A stretch of 64,000 nt of DNA from an uncultured Candidatus Saccharibacteria bacterium (GTDB lineage: Bacteria > Patescibacteriota > Saccharimonadia > Saccharimonadales > Saccharimonadaceae). Location of the stretch: positions 61,927-125,926 of the forward strand of contig CALHKE010000018.1 of the NCBI GenBank assembly GCA_938033695.1, given 5' to 3'. Positions 36,425 to 44,416 of the stretch are shown here, piece after piece. Both the position numbers and the translations under genes were made by a program. Below the pieces are notes generated by a model. It was given only the letters and a program-made list of their open reading frames with translations, was not told where the DNA came from and ran no database searches. Each line of letters begins with the position of its first letter. Positions within the stretch are counted from its first letter, which is position 1.

Positions 36425-37777
36425 ATGAATATTTTATTTGGTGCTTTTATCGGCCTTATCGCCCTCACATTACTCGTCGTCATTCATGAATTTGGCCACT
36501 TCATTATGGCTAAAAAATCTGGTGTCAAAGTTAATGAATTCGGTATTGGTTTACCGCCACGCAAGCTTGCCTGGCTTCATCTTCCAGCCAAAGAAGTCCA
36601 AAAATTTTACAACAGTCTCAAAGAGGAATCTAAGACCAAGGTTAATCAAAAACGTCTCCAAAAATTGCTCGCCATGGGGAAGGATAAAACCAAAAAAGAT
36701 AAGTTCGTCTGGTTTTTCATCCCAAGCACCGAATATAAAAATGACCCACTCTATAAACAAGATTATTTAATTTTCAGCATTAACCTCCTTCCACTCGGTG
36801 GCTTCTGCACCATGGATGGGGAATCAGACGCTGAAACCAAACCTCACACTTTTGGTGCCACGAATTATCTTCAAAAAACCGCTATTCTTTTCGGTGGCGT
36901 TACTATGAACTGGCTTTATGGTATTTTAATTTTTACCATTCTTGCCGTCACTGGTATGCCACAATTCACGAATAATCAATTCAATATTAATGAAAAAGCG
37001 CATTTTACTATGCCAAAAATCTATATCGATAAAATTCTCGAGGATTCTCCAGCCAGTCACAGTACCTTGAAAGCCAATACTATTATTCATGACGCTAAAG
37101 CCAAGAACGAAGATAACTGGAAAATACTAACCTCCACGCTTGACGTTCAAGATTTTAACAAATCCCATCTCGGTCAAACCGTAATTTATCGTACCTTCGA
37201 TCCAGTCACCAAAGACACCAGTGAACACGAAGTCACCTTAAATTCAGGGGACAATTCACCAGCTCTCGGTATTTCCATGCGAATGGATGGTCAATTTCTT
37301 GCTCACTATTCCATTGTCGATGCACCGCTCATCGGTCTTGGTACCACCGCCCAAATCACTGGTGAAACCTTCCGTGGCCTCTACGATATGATTCGAAATC
37401 TTTTCTCGGGAATCACCAAGCAAATTACCGGCAACCAAGAAACCAGAGAGTCTGGCAAACAAGAACTCGCCAAAGCTGGTGAATCCGTCTCCGGACCTGT
37501 CGGCATCATTGGTGTAATTTTCCCAAGTTTCGTTAGCGCTGGTTTTACCGAATTACTTTTCCTTACCGCCATCATTTCCATCTCTCTCGCCTGTATGAAT
37601 GTTCTACCAATACCAGCCCTCGATGGCGGACGCTGGACTATGATTACCATCTCTAAATTACTCAAGAAGAAACTTTCTACTGAACTTGAAGGTAAAATCA
37701 TCGCCTCTACCTTCCTCTTCCTCTTTGCTATGTTTATTCTTGTCACGATTTTAGATTTAATTCGTATCTTCCATTAA
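36425..37777 (+). CDS. rseP: RseP-type site-2 protease (M50)
   Basis: The 450-residue intramembrane metalloprotease has HEFGHF in the first membrane segment (active-site HExxH), a PDZ-like region (about residues 195-285), and the second metal motif in NVLPIPALDGGRW. A charged insertion (residues about 55-110) follows the first helix. ATG is 7 nt after the TAAAAT -10 box (36413-36418), so a leaderless mRNA is predicted. Substrates are unknown; family members cleave anti-sigma factors or signal-peptide remnants. Confidence 0.94.
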   Translation: MNILFGAFIGLIALTLLVVIHEFGHFIMAKKSGVKVNEFGIGLPPRKLAWLHLPAKEVQKFYNSLKEESKTKVNQKRLQKLLAMGKDKTKKDKFVWFFIPSTEYKNDPLYKQDYLIFSINLLPLGGFCTMDGESDAETKPHTFGATNYLQKTAILFGGVTMNWLYGILIFTILAVTGMPQFTNNQFNINEKAHFTMPKIYIDKILEDSPASHSTLKANTIIHDAKAKNEDNWKILTSTLDVQDFNKSHLGQTVIYRTFDPVTKDTSEHEVTLNSGDNSPALGISMRMDGQFLAHYSIVDAPLIGLGTTAQITGETFRGLYDMIRNLFSGITKQITGNQETRESGKQELAKAGESVSGPVGIIGVIFPSFVSAGFTELLFLTAIISISLACMNVLPIPALDGGRWTMITISKLLKKKLSTELEGKIIASTFLFLFAMFILVTILDLIRIFH

Positions 37778-37778
37778 T

Positions 37779-38513
37779 ATGTCATCAAAAACTTCATTTT
37801 CAAGCAAACTTGTCAAATTATTAAAATCTAACATAGACTTAATCTATCTTCCGATCTTGTCCATCATCACCTTTTACTCTGCTCAGTTCATCGTCGGGGT
37901 GCCAATGCTAATTATTCTTGGTTCCGACACGCTAAAAACACCCCTCATTGCTACTATTTTCTCCGCCTTAGTCTATGTTTTAAGTTTTCTTTTTCTCCTC
38001 CTCACCTTTAAGCACCTAAAACCACTTAGGGCTCCGGTCACCCGTAATGAGCTTGGATTTAAGGATTTAGTCACTTTCTCGGATATCGGCCTCGCCATTG
38101 CCGGCCTTTTTGGCTATCTAACTTTTTCTGCCATCCTTACCGCACTTTTCTCCGTTTTCCCATGGTTCAACCTTACAGAGAACCAACCACTCCTCTATTC
38201 AACCCTAATCTCACCACTTAACAAAGTCTTTGCGGCCATTGCCCTGGTAGTAGTTGGGCCAATTCTCGAAGAGGTTATTTACCGCGGACTCATCTACGGC
38301 AAACTTCGCAAAAAACATTCTCTAATTACTTCGATTTTGATCGTTTCCATTCTCTTCGGCTTTCTCCATGGACAATGGAACGTGGGCGTCGATATATTTG
38401 CGCTCAGCGTGGTCGCCTGTTTGATGCGCGAAACCACGGGTACAATTTATGCTGGAATTATTTTACATATGCTAAAAAATACCATTGCCTTTTATCTATT
38501 ATTTATGGCCTAA
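37779..38513 (+). CDS. CPBP-family intramembrane glutamic endopeptidase
   Basis: The 244-residue membrane protein carries the CPBP (CAAX protease-like) motifs EEVIYRG (motif 1), FGFLHG (motif 2, ..F..H) and a third membrane helix with HMLKN. It is encoded 1 nt after rseP, so both intramembrane proteases are cotranscribed. Family members include bacteriocin-immunity proteins; the local role is unknown. Confidence 0.9.
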   Translation: MSSKTSFSSKLVKLLKSNIDLIYLPILSIITFYSAQFIVGVPMLIILGSDTLKTPLIATIFSALVYVLSFLFLLLTFKHLKPLRAPVTRNELGFKDLVTFSDIGLAIAGLFGYLTFSAILTALFSVFPWFNLTENQPLLYSTLISPLNKVFAAIALVVVGPILEEVIYRGLIYGKLRKKHSLITSILIVSILFGFLHGQWNVGVDIFALSVVACLMRETTGTIYAGIILHMLKNTIAFYLLFMA

Positions 38514-38540
38514 TACTAGCCTAGACTAAATAAATATATT

Positions 38541-38570
38541 AAAAAAGAGGCTATCCAGCCTCCTTTTTTT
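38541..38570. terminator. bidirectional terminator between CPBP protease and greA
   Basis: GAGGCT / AGCCTC with loop ATCC, flanked by A6 on the left and T7 on the right. Confidence 0.85.
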
Positions 38571-38585
38571 CATACAACTAAAAAC

Positions 38586-39032
38586 TTAAGCAACTTCGAG
38601 AATTTCGCCCTTATTGCCGTTTGGTAGAGTATATTTATCACCCTCTTTTTTGCCAATTAATGCCTTACCGATTGGCGAGATATCTGAAATACGACCGTTT
38701 AAAGGATCGGCCTCTACGGCACCCACGATAGAATAAGTATGCTCCTTACCAAGCATCTTAATTTTTACCGTCGAACCTACAGCAATTTTACCACTCTTCG
38801 CCGCCTTAATGATTTCCGCATTTTTTAGGATTTCTTGAATTTCCAAAATTCGACTTTCTACCTGACGTTGCTCAGCACGCGCATCCGAATATTCCTGATT
38901 TTCTTTAAGGTCGCCAAAAGAACGGGCGGTAGCCAAACGATCGGCGATTGCTGGACGCATTTTAATCAGACTTTTCAACTCATTCTCAAGATTTTTCTTA
39001 CCATCTTGAGTTAAACTTACTGTTTTTTTCAT
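38586..39032 (-). CDS. greA: transcription elongation factor GreA
   Basis: GreA rescues backtracked RNA polymerase by stimulating transcript cleavage. The 148-residue protein has the N-terminal coiled coil with the acidic tip (FGDLKENQEYSDARAEQ) and the FKBP-like C-terminal domain ending NGNKGEILEVA. It diverges from proS. Confidence 0.95.
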   Translation of the reverse strand: MKKTVSLTQDGKKNLENELKSLIKMRPAIADRLATARSFGDLKENQEYSDARAEQRQVESRILEIQEILKNAEIIKAAKSGKIAVGSTVKIKMLGKEHTYSIVGAVEADPLNGRISDISPIGKALIGKKEGDKYTLPNGNKGEILEVA

Positions 39033-39177
39033 AGGAATAAAAAATACAATCTTTCTTTTAATATAATTACTTCATTAAAAAATACACGAAGCCCCAAAAA
39101 ATGTCAACTTATCTCTGTTATTTCTATTTTTTGTGATACAATTAGAATATTATTATTTTAAACAGGAAAGGTAAAGG

Positions 39178-40407
39178 ATGAAGTTAAGTCAATCATTTAT
39201 CAAGACCTTCCGTGAAGTAGGAAAAGAAGAAACCAGCCGCAACGCTGAACTTCTCATCCGCGCTGGCTACATTTACAAGGAGATGGCCGGTGTTTATGAC
39301 TTCTTACCACTCGGATTGATCACATTAAACAAAATTCAAGATATCATCCGCGACGAGCTCGATGCCATCGGCTGTCAGGAGATGCAAATGACTGCGCTTC
39401 AGAACCCCGAATCCTGGGTCAAAACTGATCGCTGGCGCGATGATGTTATCGATGTCTGGTTCAAAACCAAACTTAATGCCGGCGGCGAATTGGGTCTCGC
39501 TCCTACTCACGAAGAGCCACTCACCAATTTAATGACCAAATACATTTCTTCTTACAAGGACCTCCCAGTCTACGTCTATCAATTCCAAACCAAGTTCCGA
39601 AACGAACTTCGTGCCAAATCTGGTATTCTCCGTACTCGCGAATTCCTTATGAAAGATCTTTACAGCTTCTCGACCGATAAAGAATCTCACGAAAAGTTCT
39701 ACCACGAAGTCGAAGAGGCCTACAAGCGCATCTATGTCCGTCTCGGCCTCGGCGATTGTACCTACGAAACTTACGCTTCTGGTGGGGCTTTCTCTAAGTA
39801 TAGTCACGAATTCCAGACTATCACTCCAGTTGGTGAAGACGTTATTTATTTCAACGATGATAAGTCTATTGTCTTAAACGAAGAAGTCGTAATCGATGAA
39901 GTTCTAAATGACCTCGGCGTTAAAAAGGAAGACCTTCACTCTACCGCCGCTGCCGAAGTTGGTAATATCTTTACTCTCAGCTACAAATTCTCTGATCCAA
40001 TCGGTCTTAAGTACGACGATAAGGACGGCGAAAAGAAAACCGTCTTCATGGGTAGCTATGGTATCGGTGTTTCCCGCGTTATGGGTGTAATTGCTGAAAA
40101 GTTTGCTGATGAAAAAGGTCTCGTTTGGCCAGAAAATATCGCACCTTTCAAGTATTACTTGATCGGTCTTGGCGATGAAGCCGCTAAGCTTACCAACGAG
40201 CTTCACGATGCTCACCGTAAGGAAATCCTTCTTGATGATCGCGATATGCGCATCGGTGAAAAACTTACCGATTCTGAACTTCTCGGTATCCCTTACCGCG
40301 TCATAATTTCGGAAAAGACCTTGGAAAATAACCAAGTCGAAATCACCGACCGTAAGACTGGCGAAACCAAGCTTATCGGCCTCGAAGAATTCAAGAATTC
40401 ACTCTAA
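39178..40407 (+). CDS. proS: prolyl-tRNA synthetase, short form
   Basis: Class II synthetase of 409 residues. Seen: the N-terminal AGYIYKEMAGVYDFLPLG (motif 1 region), APTHEEPLT, motif 2 FRNELRAKSGILRTREFLMKDLYSF, and motif 3 MGSYGIGVSRVMGVIAE, then the anticodon-binding domain. The gap between motifs 2 and 3 is about 120 residues, far shorter than in E. coli, so the INS editing domain that hydrolyses Ala-tRNA(Pro) is missing. An AAAGG site precedes ATG. Confidence 0.95.
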   Translation: MKLSQSFIKTFREVGKEETSRNAELLIRAGYIYKEMAGVYDFLPLGLITLNKIQDIIRDELDAIGCQEMQMTALQNPESWVKTDRWRDDVIDVWFKTKLNAGGELGLAPTHEEPLTNLMTKYISSYKDLPVYVYQFQTKFRNELRAKSGILRTREFLMKDLYSFSTDKESHEKFYHEVEEAYKRIYVRLGLGDCTYETYASGGAFSKYSHEFQTITPVGEDVIYFNDDKSIVLNEEVVIDEVLNDLGVKKEDLHSTAAAEVGNIFTLSYKFSDPIGLKYDDKDGEKKTVFMGSYGIGVSRVMGVIAEKFADEKGLVWPENIAPFKYYLIGLGDEAAKLTNELHDAHRKEILLDDRDMRIGEKLTDSELLGIPYRVIISEKTLENNQVEITDRKTGETKLIGLEEFKNSL

Positions 40408-40411
40408 AAGT

Positions 40412-40438
40412 TAAATACCCCGAATCAGGGGTATTTTT
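40412..40438 (+). terminator. terminator after proS
   Basis: AAATACCCC / GGGGTATTT with loop GAATCA, followed by a T-run. Confidence 0.88.
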
Positions 40439-40482
40439 CTCTCTGATGTGATAAAATATAGATAAGTATATAAGGAAAAATT

Positions 40483-41028
40483 ATGTTTGATAACACCGAA
40501 TATAAAATTGCATTTCAAGCCGTCATCGACCGCTTCCAACAAGAACTCAAAAAAGTTCGTACTGGTCGCGCTCATCCAGACATGCTTTCCAGTATCAAGG
40601 TCGAAGCTTACGGTCAATACATGCCACTTAATCAAGTAGCCAATGTCACCATTGCTGATGCCACCATGCTTTTAATTACTCCATTTGATCCATCCACCAT
40701 CGCTGGTATCTCTAATGCAATTCGCGCCGATCAAACTCTTAACCTCAATCCAGCCGATGACGGTCGCGTGATTCGCGTTCCAGTGCCACCACTCACCGAA
40801 GAACGTCGCAAAGAAATCGTTAAGACCACTTCTCAGAAGATTGAAGAAGCCAAGGTCGCACTCCGTAAAATCCGTGACGACGCAAGAAAAGAACTCAAGT
40901 CCATCGAAGACCTTTCTGAAGATATCAAGAAGCGCAGCGAAAAAGAAATTGACGATCTCACCAAAGATTTCAGCGCTAAAATCGACGAACTTTTCAAGGC
41001 TAAAGAAGCCGAAATTATGAAAATCTAA
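40483..41028 (+). CDS. frr: ribosome recycling factor
   Basis: The 181-residue protein has the family core KVRTGRAHPDML, VEAYGQYMPLNQVANVTIAD, the PFDPSTI loop, and the VPPLTEERRKEIVK helix. It dissociates the post-termination ribosome with EF-G. Followed 15 nt later by lysS. Confidence 0.97.
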   Translation: MFDNTEYKIAFQAVIDRFQQELKKVRTGRAHPDMLSSIKVEAYGQYMPLNQVANVTIADATMLLITPFDPSTIAGISNAIRADQTLNLNPADDGRVIRVPVPPLTEERRKEIVKTTSQKIEEAKVALRKIRDDARKELKSIEDLSEDIKKRSEKEIDDLTKDFSAKIDELFKAKEAEIMKI

Positions 41029-41043
41029 TCAATAAGAAAAACT

Positions 41044-42615
41044 ATGGCCACATTAAACGACTATCGCAACGAACGACTTAAAAAACTCACCACCTTAAAG
41101 GAAATGGGGATTAATCCATATCCATCTCATTCCGATCGTAATACCAAGATTTCTGAAATTTTGGATAATTTTGCTGAACTTGATGGTAAAAAGGTGATTA
41201 TTGCGGGTCGCATTATTGCCATTCGTAGTTTTGGTAAGCTTGCCTTCGTTAAGATTCGTGATTATTTTGGTGAAATTCAACTTTTCATGAAACAAGACGA
41301 AACCCCAGAAGGCTTTATCGGTACTAAACAATTAAAACTGCTTGATACCGGCGATTTTATCGAAGCTGAAGGTCTGGTTGGTAAGTCTCAAACTGGCGAA
41401 ATTTCACTTTTCACTAATTACGTGAAGCTTCTCACTAAAACCCTTCGCCCAATGCCGGGTCGTGATGGCTTTACCAATAAAGAAGAACGTTATCGTCGTC
41501 GTTATGTCGACATGAATGTTAACCCTGAAGTGCGCGAGCGCATGGTTCGTCGCAGTAAATTCTGGCAAGCTACCCGCGACTTCATGAATATGCACGGCTT
41601 TATCGAAGTCAATACTCCAGTCCTCGAACATACCACCGGTGGCGCCGATGCTACACCTTTTATTACTCATATGGACGCCCTAGGTGAAGATTTTTACCTT
41701 CGTATTTCTCAAGAATTACCCTTAAAACGTCTTCTGGGTGCTGGCTTTGAAAAAGTTTACGATATTGGACCTCGCTTCCGCAATGAGGGCGTCGACGACG
41801 AGCACCTACCAGAACATATTGCCTTTGAGTCCTATGCCGCTTATGAAGACTATCAAAATGGCATGGATTTTTACGAAGAAATGCTTAAATATGTTGCCGA
41901 AAAAACTTGGGGCACCCTCAAATTTCAGGTTAATGGTTTCGATATCGACCTCTCTAATAAGTGGCCACGCATCAAATATGCCGACCTAATTCGCGAAGAA
42001 TTCGATATCGACGTTTTCAATCCAGATCGCGCCAAAATCACTGCAATCCTCAAGTCTCACGGCGTCGAGGTGACTGCCACGCAGGCCGATTCTCGCCTTA
42101 TCGATAACCTCTGGAAGCTAATTCGCAAAAAATCCGGTGGACCATTCTGGTTAATTGAAGAACCTCTTTCGCTCTCCCCACTCGCCAAGATTTCCCCAGA
42201 AAATCCTCTGGTCACTGAACGTTTCCATCCGGTTATTGCCGGTACCGAAATGGGTAACGGCTACTCCGAATTAAACGATCCACTCGATCAGCTCGCACGC
42301 TTCGAAGAACAACAAGCCCTGCGCGATGGCGGCGATAGCGAAGCTCAAATGCTTGATCAAGATTTCGTCGAAATGCTCGAGTACGGTATGCCACCAGCCT
42401 GCGGTTGGGGTAACTCCGAACGTAATTTCTGGCTACTTGAAGGCGTATCCGGCCGCGAGGCCGTCCCATTCCCAATCATTAAGCGCCGCGCCAATTCTGA
42501 AAATACTTCTGAAGAATCATCCGAATCCGAAGAATCAAAGACTTCCGAAGATTCCGCTATTTCCAAAGATTCAGCCATCTCTGAAGATTCCTCCGAATCT
42601 TCCACTCACGCATAA
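41044..42615 (+). CDS. lysS: lysyl-tRNA synthetase (class II) with acidic Ser-rich tail
   Basis: The 523-residue protein has an OB-fold anticodon domain (KKVIIAGRIIAIRSFGKLAF), motif 1 (FMNMHGFIEVNTPVLEHTTGGADATPF), motif 2 (GFEKVYDIGPRFRNEGVDDEH) and the class II core. Motif 3 includes YGMPPACGWG. The last about 35 residues after FPIIKRRANSEN are a run of Ser and Glu with repeats such as SEDSAIS, not a normal part of LysRS. The ATG has only a weak upstream site. Confidence 0.95.
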   Translation: MATLNDYRNERLKKLTTLKEMGINPYPSHSDRNTKISEILDNFAELDGKKVIIAGRIIAIRSFGKLAFVKIRDYFGEIQLFMKQDETPEGFIGTKQLKLLDTGDFIEAEGLVGKSQTGEISLFTNYVKLLTKTLRPMPGRDGFTNKEERYRRRYVDMNVNPEVRERMVRRSKFWQATRDFMNMHGFIEVNTPVLEHTTGGADATPFITHMDALGEDFYLRISQELPLKRLLGAGFEKVYDIGPRFRNEGVDDEHLPEHIAFESYAAYEDYQNGMDFYEEMLKYVAEKTWGTLKFQVNGFDIDLSNKWPRIKYADLIREEFDIDVFNPDRAKITAILKSHGVEVTATQADSRLIDNLWKLIRKKSGGPFWLIEEPLSLSPLAKISPENPLVTERFHPVIAGTEMGNGYSELNDPLDQLARFEEQQALRDGGDSEAQMLDQDFVEMLEYGMPPACGWGNSERNFWLLEGVSGREAVPFPIIKRRANSENTSEESSESEESKTSEDSAISKDSAISEDSSESSTHA

Positions 42616-42664
42616 TTCAGAATTTAAAATCGTTAACTAAAATTATTAAAGAAAAGAGGTAAAA

Positions 42665-43909
42665 ATGTTGGACATTAATTTCATCCGCAACAACAAAGAG
42701 CTCGTCGAACATTCCATCAAAGAAAAAATGTACAAAAACGTCAATCTTGATGAAATTCTCGCCTTGGATGACCAGAGAAAAACTCTCCTTCAACAAGTTG
42801 AAGCTCTTCGCAAAGAGCGCAACGATAATACCGCCAAAATGAAAAATGGCAAACCTAGCGACGAACTAATCGCCAAAGGTAAGGAAATCAAAGAAAAACT
42901 TAGCACCCTCGAAGCCGATCTTTCTGATTTTGAAAAAGAATTAAACACTAAACTTAAAACCGTCCCTAATGTGATTTTTGACGATGTGCCACTCGGTGAC
43001 GAATCGGCCAGCGTAGAAGTCAAAAAATGGGGTGAATGCAAAACTACCGGCGTCGACCATCTCGACTATGCCGTCTCTCGTGATTGGGTAGATTTCGAAC
43101 GTGGTGCCAAGGTTGCTGGTGCAAAATTCTACTATGTCAAAGGCGGCCTCGCCCTACTCGAAAATGCCCTTATCCAATTTGGCATCAAAAAAATCGTTGA
43201 ACATGGCTTCACTCTCATGGATGTGCCTGATTTAGTTAATTCTCGCGTTCTGGAAGGTACCGGTTTTGCTCCTCGTAGCTCTGAGCAAAGCGATGAATAC
43301 TACATCGAAGGGGAAGATCTCGCCCTTATTGCCACCGCCGAAATGCCAATCACTGGCTATCATATGGACGAAATTATCGACGAAGAAAAACTTCCACTTT
43401 TCTATGCTGGTTTTTCAGCCTGTTTCCGCAAAGAAGCTGGCGCCTACGGCAAGCACACTCGTGGCCTCTTCCGCGTCCATCAATTCAATAAGCTTGAAAT
43501 GTATTCTTTCTGTACTCCAGAACAGAGTAAAGAAATCCACGAAAAACTTCGCGCCATCGAGGAAGAAATCTGGCAGGAAATTGGTATCCCATATCACGTT
43601 ATTAATATCGCCGCCGGTGACCTTGGTGCGCCAGCTGCCAAAAAATACGATATTGAATACTGGTCTCCAGTTGATCAAAAATACCGTGAAATCACCAGCT
43701 GCTCGAACTGCAGCGACTTCCAAGCTCGCGGGCTTAATATTCGCGTCCGCCGTAAGGATGGCACCGTCGAAGTGCTTCATACCTTGAATGGCACCGCCAT
43801 TTCTCTCGCCCGCACTATGGTAGCGGTTATCGAAAACTTCGCCGAAGAAGGTGGTAAGCTTCGCGTCCCAGCCGTCTTGCAGCCATACCTCGGTACAGAC
43901 ATGTTATAA
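42665..43909 (+). CDS. serS: seryl-tRNA synthetase
   Basis: The 414-residue class II enzyme has the N-terminal tRNA-binding coiled coil (residues 30-105), motif 1 region GFTLMDVPDLVN, the TAEMP serine-binding motif, motif 2 FRKEAGAYGKHTRGLFRVHQF and motif 3 LNGTAISLARTMVAVIENF. AGAGGT precedes the ATG. Confidence 0.97.
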   Translation: MLDINFIRNNKELVEHSIKEKMYKNVNLDEILALDDQRKTLLQQVEALRKERNDNTAKMKNGKPSDELIAKGKEIKEKLSTLEADLSDFEKELNTKLKTVPNVIFDDVPLGDESASVEVKKWGECKTTGVDHLDYAVSRDWVDFERGAKVAGAKFYYVKGGLALLENALIQFGIKKIVEHGFTLMDVPDLVNSRVLEGTGFAPRSSEQSDEYYIEGEDLALIATAEMPITGYHMDEIIDEEKLPLFYAGFSACFRKEAGAYGKHTRGLFRVHQFNKLEMYSFCTPEQSKEIHEKLRAIEEEIWQEIGIPYHVINIAAGDLGAPAAKKYDIEYWSPVDQKYREITSCSNCSDFQARGLNIRVRRKDGTVEVLHTLNGTAISLARTMVAVIENFAEEGGKLRVPAVLQPYLGTDML

Positions 43910-43927
43910 TAGCCATAAGGAGAAATT

Positions 43928-44296
43928 ATGATCGAAAAAATTGAAATTAGTGGTAGCAATTACAAAATTGAAGATAGTTTTCATAAATATGCCGTCAAAC
44001 GTATCGGCAAACTCGACAAATACTTGCCACACGGCAGCAAAAAAGATGTGGTTGCCAAAATCGTCGTCACCGAAGTCGGACGCACTCACGGTAATAAATA
44101 TGAAATTTCTGCCGCCATGGAAATTCCAGGTGGTAAAGTTATCGCCGCTAAGGACGAGTGTTCCAATATTTTCGCCGGCATCGACATTATTGAGGCTAAG
44201 CTAATGGGTCAAATTCGTCGTTACAAAATCGAGAGCACTCCACATCTTCGTCGTGGGGTCTTCTCCCGCTTTTTTGGTAAAAAATCCAATTCTTAA
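43928..44296 (+). CDS. hpf: ribosome hibernation promoting factor / YfiA-type
   Basis: The 122-residue short-form HPF/RaiA protein has the beta-alpha-beta-beta-beta-alpha fold with KIEDSFHKYAVKRIGKLDKYLP, RTHGNKYEISAAMEIPGG and IDIIEAKLMGQIRRYK. It binds the 30S decoding centre in stationary phase. The C-terminal dimerisation domain of long HPF is absent. AAGGAG precedes the ATG. Confidence 0.92.
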   Translation: MIEKIEISGSNYKIEDSFHKYAVKRIGKLDKYLPHGSKKDVVAKIVVTEVGRTHGNKYEISAAMEIPGGKVIAAKDECSNIFAGIDIIEAKLMGQIRRYKIESTPHLRRGVFSRFFGKKSNS

Positions 44297-44330
44297 TTTT
44301 AACCTAAAATTAAGAAACTAAAACTCAATT

Positions 44331-44365
44331 AAAAATACATGTTCTCTTAAAAACATGTATTTTTT
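44331..44365 (+). terminator. terminator after hpf
   Basis: AAAATACATGTT / AACATGTATTTT is a 12-bp stem followed by TT. Confidence 0.88.
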
Positions 44366-44416
44366 ATGATAAAATATCCCTATAATATTATTCCGATTTG
44401 GAGGTTTCGACTGTTT

